This document shows positions 11,780 to 23,035 of a stretch of DNA of 64,000 bases, one piece after another. The stretch is from Sorghum bicolor (lineage: Eukaryota; Streptophyta; Magnoliopsida; Poales; Poaceae). Position 1 is the first letter of the stretch; each line of letters opens with the position of its first letter. The stretch lies in contig NC_012870.2 of assembly GCF_000003195.3 (NCBI RefSeq), positions 14,376,501-14,440,500 of the forward strand, given 5' to 3'. Both the position numbers and the translations under genes were made by a program. Below the pieces are notes generated by a model, which had not been told where the DNA came from, did not search any database, and was given only the letters and a program-made list of their open reading frames with translations.

Positions 11780-14700
11780 GTGCTTATGAATCAGAACGAA
11801 AAGAGGAAATGGAAAGTTATGACCTGGAATGTAAGAGGTGTTAACTCGGAATGGAAATGGGACTCAATTAAAAACAAAATCACAGCGGCCCAATGTGACA
11901 TTGTTTGTCTACAAGAAACAAAGAAGGATGATATCAATCACGTCTTCTTAAAGAAGATTTGCCCCCCAAAGTTTGATTGCTTCGATTACTTACCATCAAC
12001 TGGTGCCTCTGGAGGTATCCTGGTTACTTGGAAAGGCTCTCTTTTTGCTGCAAACAGAGCCCACATCAATCAGTACGCCATTACTATGGAGTTCTGCTCT
12101 CTCCACAATTTCGGTAGATGGACTTTAACTTCTGTTTATGCCCCATGCTTGCCAGAAGAGAGGGATCACTTTATTCAGTGGTTCAAAAACATCCAAATAA
12201 ACCCAGAGGAAGACTGGCTAATCCTAGGAGACTTCAATCTCATAAGGAAACCAGAAGACAGAAATAAGCCAGGAGGTGACCTAGGCAACATGTTTAAATT
12301 CAATGAGGCAATCAACTACTTAGGAGTCAATGAAATTGTTCTGCAGGGTAGAAAGTTCACTTGGTCTAACATGCAGGCCTCCCCCCTCCTTGAAAAACTT
12401 GACTGGATCTTTACCTCCCCCTCCTAGGCCACCAGTGCAACTGCCCTAGATATGACGCCTTCTGATCATTGCCCTTGCATTGTCAGTATCTCAACAGCCA
12501 TCCCCAAAAATGTGATCTTTAGATTTGAAAACTTCTGGCTTGGGCACCAAGACTTTCCCTTTATCCTCCAGGACTGTTGGGATACACAGCCTGGCACAAC
12601 TGACATTGCTAAAACCATCACTGCGAAGATGAAAAACCTCAGAAAGAGACTAAGGATATGGCAGGCGTCAATGACCAACCTCAAAACAGTAATAGCAAAT
12701 GTGAGACTCGTCCTGCTTTTCCTGGAAACAATAAATGATCACAGGGACCTGAGCCTACCTGAGTGGAACTTCCACAGAATACTGCAAGCACATCTACTCA
12801 ACCTACTGGAAAAGCAGAAAATCTACTGGAAACAAAGAGGGAATGTCAGATGGGTACAGCTAGGTGATGCAGGGACACACTTTTTCCATGCCAATGCAAC
12901 CCTAAAACACAGGAATAAGCTCATTAGTCAGTTATGCTCACCAAATGGCACAGTTTTCACACAACACAAGGACAAAGAAGATTTACTATGGCAAGAGTTT
13001 AAAGAAAGGCTTGGAGTTTCTGAATTTTCTGAATTCACAATCAACCCATCAACGGTCATCCAGGGTAACCACAACCTGCAACATCTAGAAGAGCCTTTCA
13101 CTATGGAAGAAATTGACACTGTCATTAAAACCTTGCCCAACAATAAGTCCCCTGGGCCGGACGGTTTTAATAATGAGTTTATCAAAGCATCATGGTCAGT
13201 ACTTCAACAAGACTTCTATAAACTCTGCAGTGATTTCTACGACTGTAATTGCTGTCTACAGAGCCTGAACAACTCTTACATAATGCTGATTCCAAAAATG
13301 GACAACCCGCAATTTGTCAATGACTACAGACCAATATCCCTTCTTAACACTTCAATAAAGCTGCTGACCAAAATCCTTGCCAACAGACTACAGCTTTCAA
13401 TCAAGTCCCTTGTCCATAAAAACCAATACGGTTTCATAAGGACCAGAACTATCCAAGACTGTCTTGCATGGGCATTTGAGTACATACATTTATGCCATCA
13501 ATCAAAGAAGGAGGTAGTAATTCTGAAACTGGACTTTGAAAAAGCCTTTGACAAAATGGAGCACCAAGCAATGATTAAAATTATGCAAGCACATGGCTTT
13601 GGGACAAAATGGATCTCCTGGATGCAAGCCATCTTCAGTACAGGAACCTCCTCAATCTTGTTGAATGGTACTCCAGGGAAAAGATTTCAATGTAAAAGGG
13701 GGGTCAGACAAGGTGACCCCCTCTCCCCACTGCTCTTTGTGCTAGCAGCAGACTTTCTACAAGTGCTTGTCAACAAAGGGAAGGATTTAAATCTGCTACA
13801 ACCTCCGGTACCACTTCTCAATGACACGGACTTCCCAATAATACAATATGCCGATGACACTCTGATCATCATGGAAGGGGACCCACGGCAACTGGTTTTC
13901 CTCAAAACTGTCCTACAAAACTTCTCTGACTCCACTGGGCTCAAGGTGAACTACAACAAATCGATGATGGTGCCAATCAACATGTCTGAGCAAAGACTGG
14001 ATCTTCTAGCCAGGACCTTTGGCTGCTCAAAAGGAACCTTGCCTTTCACTTACCTAGGTCTTCCCCTGGGAACAACCAAGCCAAGAATCGCTGACTTCAT
14101 GCCTTTAGTGAACAAATGTGAAAGACGTCTAGGGGGAATTTCGGCCATGCTCAATCAGGCTGGACGGCTACAAATTACAAATGCTGTTCTCTCTGCTCTA
14201 CCAACCTTCTACATGTGCACTCTGGAAATTCCCAAAGCAGTGATCAAGCAGATTGACAAGTTCAGGAAAAAATGTCTCTGGAGAGCAAGTAATGTCAATG
14301 GGAGAACGCAACCAAAAGCAGCTTGGAAATTAGTCTGCAGACCAAAAATTGAAGGAGGGCTGGGCATCATCAATTTAGAAGACCACAATCAAGCCCTTCT
14401 CATGAAAAGTCTTGATAAGTTCTTCAACATGGCTGACATCCCCTGGGTAAACATGATATGGGAAAAACACTACAAAAACGGTAAACTCCCTAGCGAAGTT
14501 AAGAAGGGATCGTTCTGGTGGAGAGACATCCTGAAACTACTCACAAAGTTCAAACAATTAGCACAGGTCCAGCTAGGCAATGGCAAAACCTGCTATTTCT
14601 GGGAAGATCAGTGGACAACACAAACAATGCTACAAAACTTCCCTCAGGCACACTCGTTCGCAAAGAACAAAAGAATTACGGTGCATTCAGCCTTCAACCA

Positions 14701-15376
14701 AGAAGAAACACTATCTTTATTCAACCTACCACTCTCCCAGCAAGCCTTCCAACAGGTTACAAATATTCAACGCAAAATAGACAGTATAGAACTAAACGAG
14801 CAAGATAAGGATATTTGGACCTATTTCCACAGAAAGTCTGCTTACAAATCAGCCACAACATACAAAATGTTAAGAGGACGCAACAACGCAGATCCGATCT
14901 TCAGATGGATTTGGAAATCTTACTGTCAACCAAAACACAGGGTATTTGCGTGGCTGTTGGTACAAGACAGACTAAGCACTAGGAATGTGCTGAGGAGAAA
15001 AAGAATGATCCTGGATTCTTACAATTGTGAGTTCTGTCATGTGGCTCAAGAGGAAACAACACAACATCTTTTTTGGGAATGCCCCTTTGCACAGCAATGT
15101 TGGGGCATATTGAACTTACAAACTGATCAGACAAGTGGCACACCACGGAATTTTCAGGCAATCAAAGACCAGCTTAACAGCCGTTTCTTCGTGATACCAT
15201 TGATACTAATGTGTTGGACAATCTGGAAAGTGAGAAATGAGCTCATCTTCAACAACAATCAGGTTGGAATTCAAGAGACCAAGTGCCTTTTCTTCAAGGA
15301 AGCAAAACTAGTCTCCCTAAGGATGAACAGAGGTCTTTCTTCGGATTATGATCAATGGATTCAAAACTTAGCATAG
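11780..15376 (+). pseudogene. LINE ORF2: endonuclease, reverse transcriptase, zf-RVT; one stop codon
   Basis: ORF2 supplies the nick and the reverse transcription for LINE mobility. An AP-type endonuclease occupies about residues 8-235 (MTWNVRG, LQETK, GDFNLI, SDHCP). A reverse transcriptase follows ([40 protein letters not shown] and the catalytic YADD at about 13850). Then come the thumb region (FTYLGLPLG) and a C-terminal zf-RVT segment ([18 protein letters not shown]; zinc-type [19 protein letters not shown]). The frame is single from 11780 to 15376 except for one TAG at 12425-12427, between the endonuclease GDFN and SDHCP motifs. About 1,198 codons is the full length expected for the family. 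The stop should abolish RT production from this copy. Confidence 0.93.
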
Positions 15377-15483
15377 ATCATCGCCTTAGTTTCATCTTTT
15401 TTGTCTCTTTTTTCGTTTCCTAATCTTCCTCTGTCCCTCTTGTAACTCTTGTAGCTTTGTAATATGCTGTTTCCTCAAATTTT

Positions 15484-15534
15484 AAATAAATTCCTGCAGG
15501 GGCCAAGGCCCCTCCAGTTTCATCAAAAAAAAAA
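15484..15534 (+). promoter_or_regulatory. LINE polyadenylation signal and A-tail
   Basis: aataaa at 15484-15489 is followed about 35 bases later by an A-run (15525-15534) that directly abuts the right target duplication. Confidence 0.85.
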
Positions 15535-15548
15535 TTTCTCATAAGCGA

Positions 15549-15666
15549 TCCCGGAGAAGGCAGCACCGGCGCAAGAAAACGAGTCGATCGATTTCACATT
15601 GGCCAATCGGAATTCTCTGTCGTTGCGTTGCGCTCTGGGTGTCATTGTTTGATACTTGCTGCTTGA
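15549..15666 (+). repeat. Array unit copy 2, B/D modules after the LINE
   Basis: The sequence gagaaggcagcaccgg, then ttggccaatcggaa and gtcattgtttgatacttgctg continues the unit interrupted at 7492 and matches 6340-6390. Confidence 0.6.
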
Positions 15667-15680
15667 TATATATATATATA

Positions 15681-16565
15681 GGGTAAATTTTTCCTACTCC
15701 CTGAGAGCAGTTACTCCCTCCTCCAAACTGCACTGCCCACGCCGCCACTCTTAGCGGATCACGAATGAGTAAACCCAATACCGTGTACACGGTCCACCGC
15801 ATATTCCAGTCGTCTATTGAATAAATGATCTTTTTAATTATTATTTCTCCGCACGACTCGCTAGACAGGTACGACTCTCATTGAGTTCATTAGCCTTCGT
15901 CCAGAGACCAGGCGCCGCATGCTAATGTATAGAACAATATATGCACGCATACTCTTTATAAGGTTTTACATTATGCAGACATCTATATCCCCTCTTACAA
16001 CAAGAAAATGTATAAATATACTCTCAACCAAAAAGTATGTATATATACTCCCAAAAAGTATGCACAGATACGTATATACTCTTCTCAAATAAGTATGTAT
16101 ATATACACTCCCATTCAAAAAGTATGTCTACATACTTCCATCCAAAAAACGGAACCTATAAAGTATGAAGTATATTAATTTCCTAGAGTATATGTATAGC
16201 TATAGTATATGTACATACTCAGACCATACTAGTTACCGTACAGCATATGAAGCAAAAGTATGTGTATATACCCGTCTTAAAAATGTATGAATATGTATTC
16301 CTTATGAAAATTGTATGTGTATATACTCTTCTCATGCATATACATATGAAACACGTTACATACTCTAGCGCCAAACCGAGAATCATGGCAATAAAATAGT
16401 AGAGAATATTATTATTTTTTTGACTCCTTAATTATCTCTACCAGTTATGCATACGCTTAATTGATCCAATTGAACACATGCAGACCCGTTATGGCCAACG
16501 GTGTGGCCCAGGTGTAGTACAAAATAAAGGGAGTAACTACTCCCGAGAGTATAAAACATGCACCC
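15681..16565. mobile_element. TA-tract MITE I (about 885 bp)
   Basis: The left end gggtaaatttttcctactccctgag and the inverted right end gggtgcatgttttatactctcggg, each followed by gnagttactccct, form an imperfect terminal repeat. The left flank is a (TA)n run and the right flank is tata, so the target was TA-rich. The interior is full of the word agtatgta/tatatactc but has no coding frame. Confidence 0.55.
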
Positions 16566-16569
16566 TATA

Positions 16570-16938
16570 CGCGTTTCTTTTACACGCGTGTGTAGTTACT
16601 TTCATCTGTATATATCTAGATTTAAGGTGTATATGACCGGCCGAAATGTATATAGACAAAGTATATGATCATACTAGACCATCTAAAGTGATATGTACGT
16701 TAAGTATGCATGCATACATAGAGTATATGGGTATACCTATTGTATATAATATAATAGTGGCATTTTAGTAATATATTTAAAATATAATTTTTTTTGAAAA
16801 ATTTTCGCGTGGTAAGATTTAGAGTATCTTAATATGAGTATATAAACATACTCAAACCGATAAACAAGTATGAATACATACACAATGTAGTTTATTGACG
16901 ATGAGAGTAACTACACGTACGTGTAGAAAGGAATTTCC
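16570..16938. mobile_element. TA-tract MITE II, left arm of a large inverted repeat
   Basis: Its own ends carry an inverted motif (tacacgcgtgtgtagttact at the left, agtaactacacgtacgtgta at the right). The whole element reappears inverted at 17177-17545 with high similarity. It is followed by a (TA)n tract. Confidence 0.65.
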
Positions 16939-16975
<37 letters not shown>

Positions 16976-16977
16976 CG

Positions 16978-17146
16978 GTAGCATTATTCTACACCGCAAC
17001 TTAAAACTGAGAAGAAAAAATACTGAGCAATACTGAACAACGTTCAGTATCATTCATGACTACACCTAAATACTGAGAAATACTGAAGTGCAAGTACTGA
17101 ATAACACTGAATTTTATTTAGTATAATAGTTTGGTGTAGAATAGCA

Positions 17147-17147
<1 letters not shown>
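16978..17147. mobile_element. Small MITE between the two inverted arms
   Basis: Ends gtagcattattctacacc and, inverted, gtgctattctacacc are terminal repeats. It is flanked on both sides by TA-rich microsatellite. The interior repeats the word atactga (aaatactgagaaatactgaa). Confidence 0.55.
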
Positions 17148-17176
<29 letters not shown>

Positions 17177-17181
<5 letters not shown>

Positions 17182-17542
17182 ATTCCTTCCTACACGTACG
17201 TGTAGTTACTCTCATCTTCAATAAACTACATTGTGTATGTATTCATACTTGTTTATTGGTTTGAGTATGTTTATATACTCATATTAAGATACTCTAGATC
17301 TTACCATGCGAAAATTTTTCAAAAAAATTATATTTTAAATATATTACTAAAATGCCACTACTATATTATATACAATAAGTATAACCATATACTTTATGTA
17401 TGCATGCATACTTAACATACATATCACTCTAGATGGTCTAGTATGATCATATACTTTGTCTATATACATTTCATCCGGTCATATACACCTTAAATCTAGA
17501 GATATATAGATGAGAGTAACTACACGCACGTGTAAAAGAAAC

Positions 17543-17545
<3 letters not shown>
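17177..17545. mobile_element. TA-tract MITE II, right arm (inverted copy)
   Basis: It is the reverse complement of 16570-16938 with scattered differences; shared landmarks include ctacacgtacgtgtag, taaatatattactaaaatgcc and tatgcatgcatac. A long (TA)n run (17548-17590) follows. Two independent insertions in opposite orientation, or one inverted duplication, would both give this. Confidence 0.65.
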
Positions 17546-17590
<45 letters not shown>

Positions 17591-17593
<3 letters not shown>

Positions 17594-17757
17594 TTATTAT
17601 GAATCCAGTTCTCGTCCTGGAGAGACCAGAGTATATAGTTTTTGTGCACTTCACTAGGCTGAACCTCATAATAATGTGAGCTAAGAATGGAGATGGGCAA
17701 TACCATTGTCAGTTTGTCGCTGATCTTTGCCTCGGCATTCCAGACAAAAAATTGATA
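17591..17757 (+). repeat. Array unit copy 2, D module
   Basis: gcttattatgaatccagtt, then gtgcacttcactaggctgaac, aatggagatgggcaatacc and cattccagacaaaaaattga match 6405-6620 and 48535-48720. A Stowaway element interrupts it directly after this point. Confidence 0.75.
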
Positions 17758-17759
17758 TA

Positions 17760-18036
17760 CTCTCTCCATCTACAAAAGAATGTAATTCTCTTGTTTCGAG
17801 AAGTCAAATAATTTCAACTTTAACTATAGTTATATAAAAATATAATATACATACAGTAACATTTATGATACAAAATGAGTATTGTTACATTAGTTATATT
17901 GTTATAGAATATATTTTTATAATAAATTTATTTTGAAACATAAATGCTAATACTATTTACTATAAACTTGATCAAAGTTAGATAAATTTGACTGACACGT
18001 TTCCCATAATCATATTATATTCTGGACAGAGTGGAG
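17760..18036. mobile_element. Stowaway-like MITE (277 bp)
   Basis: Ends ctctctccatctacaaaag and, inverted, ctccactctgtccagaa are typical of the ctccctccgtcc grass family. TA flanks both sides (17758-17759, 18037-18038). Sister array copies (48710, 6620) lack it. Confidence 0.85.
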
Positions 18037-18158
18037 TACTATTAGCATGTAGTAGAAATTGTTTCATCGGTAATTAGCCACCTGTGTGTGATACTACAAA
18101 CTAAGCAAGATTGATATTAAAAAAAATCCTTTAATACTTTTTCTAAAGGATAGTATAA

Positions 18159-18358
18159 GGACATTCTCAGTGGGAGTTTTCATGATCTAGTTTCCAACGC
18201 ATCCATATTTTGAAAATAGTGTAGAAAGGTTTTATCCTCATGAAACTCTCTCTACTCCCATGAAACTCTTATCACCTCTCTCTTCATTAATATAGTGTCA
18301 CATTAGTATATTTAGTGTCCTTGAAACTATGATGACAATCTTGCTATTGAAATTGGCC
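18159..18358. mobile_element. Tourist-like MITE, first of a pair
   Basis: The left end is ggacattctcagtgggag and the right end is ggcc inverted, with TAA on both sides (18156-18158, 18359-18361). The core gaaactctctctactcccatg and gaaactcttatca is shared with the element at 18562 and with that at 3150. Confidence 0.8.
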
Positions 18359-18428
18359 TAATTAACAAGTATATACACGCTATTGGTTAGATGAATTTCA
18401 TGCCATGTCAGCATGTCACATTATTACT

Positions 18429-18540
18429 CACTACTACACGATCGGCCTTTAGTCCCGGCCGGGAAGGGGCTTTAGCCCCGGATCTCGAGCCGGGACTACG
18501 CTTCCGGGACTAAAGGCCCCCTTTTAGTCCCGGCACACGT
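18429..18540. mobile_element. Fragment of a cactacta...tttagtcccgg element
   Basis: cactactacacgatcgg is followed by inverted copies of ctttagtcccgg and ccgggactaaag, a palindromic terminus of a common grass DNA element. Only one end is present; it stops at about 18540 and array sequence (agtaaagtaaatg) resumes. Confidence 0.6.
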
Positions 18541-18561
18541 CAAGTAAAGTAAATGTTTTAA

Positions 18562-18756
18562 GGCCATCTTCAATGGGAGTTTCATGACTCAGTTTCCAAC
18601 CCATCCATATTTTGGAAATAGTGCATATGAGTTTTATGGGGATGAAACTCTCTCTACTCCCATGAAACTCTTATCATCTCTCTCTTCATTACTATAGCGC
18701 CATATCAACATATTTTATGTGCATGAAACTCTGATGAAACTCCACTGAGACTGGTC
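18562..18756. mobile_element. Tourist-like MITE, second of a pair
   Basis: Ends ggccatcttcaatgggag and, inverted, gaccagtctcagtggag have TAA on both sides (18559-18561, 18757-18759). The array copy at 48940-48960 (gagtaaatgcctttattact) is the empty site. Confidence 0.85.
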
Positions 18757-20066
18757 TAATTACTATGTGCATAGAACTGTTTTGCTGATGCAAGTAATGA
18801 CACGCTGACTTAGATGCTTACAGTTACCTAAGTTTAAATTAAACGAGTTCTTTTTTGGATTAAGTAAAGATATATCTGAAACTGAAAGCTTTGAAGTGAG
18901 AACTATTCTAGAAAAAAAAGAAGAGGGGGGAAACTATGTGGATAAATATGCAATTTCATTATAGATTTCCCACTCTTAGAAGTTAGAGCCCTTCAGATTG
19001 AAGATAGCGACATTGGGAGTTGAAATATTTTTAACTTAGGTGGGAAGTGATTTATAGGTCATGAATGCTCATTACAGTACAACTATTATAAATACTACTA
19101 GTATAGTGTCCGTGCTAATGCCACGACTTAATTTCAGGAGATGCACATGCATGAAACCAACCAAACAGCGATATTGCTCGTGCTAATACTATGGTGATAT
19201 TTTAAAATACAAATCAAACTAGTAAAGGTGATATATATATTTTGCTAATCAAACATGGAATGAGTTTGACTTATGATTCAAAAAATGATAAAAAAAGTAA
19301 TATCTAATCTAAAGATAAAAAAAAGAAGTAAGGCAAGCCTCATATCTATTGCCGGTAGATAGAAGCTCGATCGAGATGCCAAGTTTTGACAAGCTCGTTT
19401 ACAGGCATGTTTCATAGAGGATTTAAACATCTTTTGTTTCACAAACTTGATTCCATAGATTGAGAAACCAAGGCAATGATCCCAAATATATAGGAAAGCA
19501 AATCTATGAGAAAGCATGCTTGGGAGTCGGTATTTTTTTGACAATGGATTAAAGGCCACCTTGTCACCACAATCCAAGTTATCTCCTAAATAACATAAAC
19601 AAGCAAATTAAAAAATCATCAATCAGATAACCTGCTGAACTACCAACAGATTTTTAGAAAGGCCATATCAGCCTGACCAGTACATATGAAAGCTAAAGAT
19701 AAGTAAAAAAAAAGTTGTTCAGGGAAGTGTCAACTGTCAACAAGTGGAATGTTTATTAAAAATATTCATAAAAGTAAGGTATGTGATGTTCAAAATACAT
19801 CAAGTCTCTTTATGAAACCTGCAAATACCGTTCTTGATAATAAAGGGAAATTACAGCTTGCTTCTTCTTCCCTGTTAGCAGAGTCAGACCGGTAGCTCAG
19901 TACCACTGCCAGCATGGTTAGAGACATTTTGGATTTAGTGCCAGCATGGATAACCAACGCATTAATTGACAAACGGATGACAATCACAAACAATAAAAGG
20001 GGTAAATCAGCATCGCTTCACATTTCATAATGGTCGTACAAGGGGCCTAGGCTCCTGATACGATGT
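18757..20066 (+). repeat. Array C module and repeat-derived DNA
   Basis: From 18775 it follows the C module (gctgatgcaagtaatgacac, cttttttggattaagtaaag, cactcttagaagttagagcc, tagcgacattgggagttg), matching 48970-49100. From about 19110 to 20066 the sequence is AT-rich and I recognise no gene in it. Confidence 0.5.
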
Positions 20067-20069
20067 CGC

Positions 20070-20182
20070 CTTGTTCGTTTGGCTGATAAGTCGTGTCAGA
20101 AATTACTGTTGACTGATTTGTTGTAAGAGAAAAACATTGTTGAATGGCTGACTGATTCGGCTGATAAGCTCAAGCGAACAAG
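20070..20182. mobile_element. Short hAT-like MITE
   Basis: Ends cttgttcgtttggctgataag and, inverted, cttgttcgcttgagcttatc are clear terminal repeats for a 113-bp element. No exact 8-bp duplication is visible. Confidence 0.6.
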
Positions 20183-20194
20183 AAAAGCTACAAT

Positions 20195-20385
20195 CAAGTA
20201 TTATAGTAGGCTGAATAAGCCGGTTAAATACTGAGGTGGAGAAGAGAGAAGAGAAGAGAGAGTAAAAGCGGACTGTAAGCTTACAACACAAGAACCAACA
20301 AAGTTTGTGAGAGAGACAAATGAGTCATATATTAATAGTGGTGAGCTAACCATTATATGAGTGGGCTGCAAGAAAGTTATAAAGA
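20195..20385. mobile_element. Probable MITE (gtaggctg...tgggctgcaaga)
   Basis: The words tatagtaggctgaataag, ggtggagaagagagaagag, gcggactgtaagcttac and gagtgggctgcaag are characteristic of a purine-rich grass MITE. Its borders are not sharp. Confidence 0.4.
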
Positions 20386-20424
20386 AACCTTACAGGCAGT
20401 AACTGGCTATATAAGTTTCAATAA

Positions 20425-20830
20425 GTGCTCGCGTTTTGCATGCATGTTCCACCAACACTGGTGGTGTTCACTATTCAGCAACATATATACATACTTACAT
20501 GTACATATATACTCCTCGGGTGATCACTGGCAACCAATATACCAAGAAATGTCCCATATGCTTGAGTAGCAGGTCGTCGATCCAGGGGGATAGGAATTGG
20601 AGGTATCAGGAAAGCTGGAATAGCTGACAATCTCTACTCCTGCACCAGCCTGGCAGCACGTCGAGCCGGCGATGAGAAGGGACCATCTGTAACATCGCAC
20701 GTACCGTAAACCCAGGGCTGGGAGCACACTCTTGTCGCCTCCGGCCACAAGAATTCTTCGCTCTAGAGCTCAGACCTTGACTGCATCGTCGCAATTCCTG
20801 AGAAAGACACCATGCCAGCAAAAGTCCTAG
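20425..20830 (+). repeat. Array unit copy 3 (A module, diverged)
   Basis: caccaacactggtggtg, the catatatactcctcgggtgatcac stretch, ggggataggaattggagg and caggaaagctggaatagctg give the A-module order. This subtype is closest to copy 8 (44.1 kb), with which it shares ggaacagct/aata and gtcctgagct-like tails. Confidence 0.6.
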
Positions 20831-22055
20831 TGTCCTTATCTAATTGCATCCCGTGGGCTGCTAATGCCTTCTCAGCAAGGGTGAGATTATTATTTGTAGA
20901 CTTGTGTGGCAAAAGTAAAGAGTAGAGGGTAACTGTGTTTGGGTACCTGACTTCCCAAAGATCAAGCTAGAGCCTCTTGAACTGATTTGACACTTTGAAG
21001 AACGTACCTACACCTGAAATATCCCTTTTTAACCGTGCTTGGTAATTTATGATTATTGTATGCAGTACTACTTCTCTTGCAATAGGTCTACCCAAGGTAC
21101 TACTAGTGCTCCTGTGAAGCACTTACACAATCTTCCGTGATTAGGGGCAAGGCTTCATGATCATTATTGTGATATGTAACGGGTAGTGCAATCAGCATAC
21201 AGACCGTGCTCTGCTTTCTGTTGAATAACCAAATAAGTTTTTTTAGATAATGGAACAAAGCTCCAGCCTCTATCATCTGAGGATGATACACAGCTGAAAG
21301 CCATGAATTATGTAATCCTACCCCCCTAGAACTTGTCAAGGTGCTAAGTAATACCTAAATCCTAGAGAATCGGTGTTTGCTAGTACTATAGAATTAATGT
21401 ATCCAATAACATAATACAGTCCCTTAATTAACAACTAGCTTAGCTTGGCCTGCCAGTAATTAACTCGATGGCTCGCTTCTAAGGCAGATTAGCATATGAA
21501 GTGAACTCAGGGGCAAGGGTCGCCTCCACTACCCTCTGCCAGTGCTCCTCGATCACTGCCTCACTGCCTACTCGGTCGAGTCATCCAATCATCCTTTTTT
21601 TGAGGAAACAAATCAAAGCTCTGGGTCATTTTGCTGCATATTTGTATTATTTTACTCGATCATACCTTTGCTACTCTTACTCAACTTTTTCCTTCATCTA
21701 GGTACCTCAATTGCCTGCAAAGCCATCCACCCTGCTTTCTTTTGTTGTCCTCGTTGTTGTAATTGTTGTGGTTGTTTTTGCTCACCCATCATTTGAATCT
21801 ACCTCATGTTCTAATTCTTACCCATTTTGTGGGTACCTAGGATGTGTTTACTAATAAGGAAAATTCTATGCATGTTTAATGGCCCACCTATTAATGAAGT
21901 GGATCATTAAAAAAATGCAACAAATCACTCTTCTCTTGGTCAATGGAAAATGAGTATCAACTTCTAAGCTACTTGAAAAGGTTAATTGATTTATTTGGAG
22001 AGTCTCCTTTAGACAAGCTTCACCACAAGGAATCTTAACAATCTGAATGTGATAA
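20831..22055 (+). repeat. Array-related and AT-rich DNA without a gene
   Basis: Pieces such as ggtaatttatgattattgta with ctcttgcaataggtctacc (also at 6885-6930), tgaagcacttacacaatctt (also at 44635) and ttgtaattgttgtgg (also at 44760) show that this is part of the same duplicated landscape. Short open frames are not shared with the sister copies. Confidence 0.5.
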
Positions 22056-22217
22056 AAGCAACTATAGTGTATGTATGACAAAGTAAGATACTATCTTGGT
22101 ATTCATTTATATTTATGGTAGAGTGAATGATGCTGTAGATTGTGGCATGCCTGAATGAATTTGAGTAAGTGGCTCACTTGCATGTGCCACCAACAACGCT
22201 GGTGCCTCAACAACATT
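22056..22217 (+). repeat. Array unit copy 4, A module, left part
   Basis: gtgtatgtatgacaaagtaag, then ggtagagtgaatgatgctg and caccaacaacgctggtgcctc break off at 22217, where a transposon fragment starts. The unit continues at 23036 with atatatacataccc and ccagtgatcactaacgacc. Confidence 0.75.
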
Positions 22218-23035
22218 TTTGGGAAGCTATTGCCTCATTCCTTATATTGCAACTCGGGAAATAATTGACCGAAACTTGTGAAGATCCTTCATAAACTGCT
22301 TGTGCAAATCCTAGAGCTAGAACTTTGATACCAATGCTGATTTTTGTCTTTTTGTAAACATTTGTGCTTGCTTAATTCTAGAGCTAGAACCATGGAGGTA
22401 GACACATGTGCTTGCTTAATTCAACCACTTTTAAAATGTCCTCTTTTTATTTGTTGTACAAGAAAAAATCTGCCTCTATTTTTTGGCGATGAAAAATATC
22501 TGAGACAGGGCATCGGTCTGTATTATTTGTTACATGATATGGGTGCTCAGCACCATCACAATCGAATACAAACTAGAGACGGTTATTAGTCGTCCATAAT
22601 ATTTCTAACTTGAGACGTGGGCTTGGCACCAGTCACATCTTGATACAAAAACCGAGACAGTTTGCATTTTTAGCTGTCGCAAGGTGCTACATAGGAGAGA
22701 CGGCTTTTTCTCACCGTCCCAAAGTGGTCCGAGATGGGTGGAAGTTGTAGAAGTTGTCGCTGATTTTCTTTATATCGGAGATGGTTTTCATGTAAACAGC
22801 CGTCTCATTTAATACTACTCACTCCTCAGAGATGGTCACAACAGCAGCCGTCTGTATTTGTTACACATCAGAGATGGTTGTTAACATAACTGTCTTGTAT
22901 AGTGTATTATCTGAGACAGGTCTTTGCCCGTCACTAGATCTGGCCACATTAGAGACATAAATTTTCAGACACTGACATTCATCATCACTAAGTGGCCTTG
23001 CGAGTCGTCTTAAATTTGCTTTTCTATAGTAGTGA
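22218..23035. mobile_element. 5'-truncated non-autonomous CACTA element
   Basis: The right end is ttctatagtagtg, the inverted cactactatagaa terminus of a common CACTA family. The adjacent 500 bases carry many short subterminal motifs of the gagacggtt/gagatggtt type in both orientations. The left terminus is missing. Coding frames here are only short. Confidence 0.65.

Larger units (their letters stand above)
7493..15535 (+). mobile_element. Near-complete LINE (non-LTR retrotransposon), about 8.0 kb
   Basis: The element has a 5' leader (7493-7854), an ORF1 with two CCHC zinc knuckles, a spacer, an ORF2 with endonuclease, reverse transcriptase and zf-RVT domains, a short 3' UTR with aataaa, and a terminal A-tract. 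It is flanked by a perfect 13-bp target duplication, ttctcataagcga, at 7480-7492 and 15536-15548. This proves the boundaries and shows the copy is full length, not 5'-truncated. The damage is light: one frameshift in ORF1 and one stop in ORF2. The perfect duplication suggests a fairly recent insertion. Confidence 0.95.
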
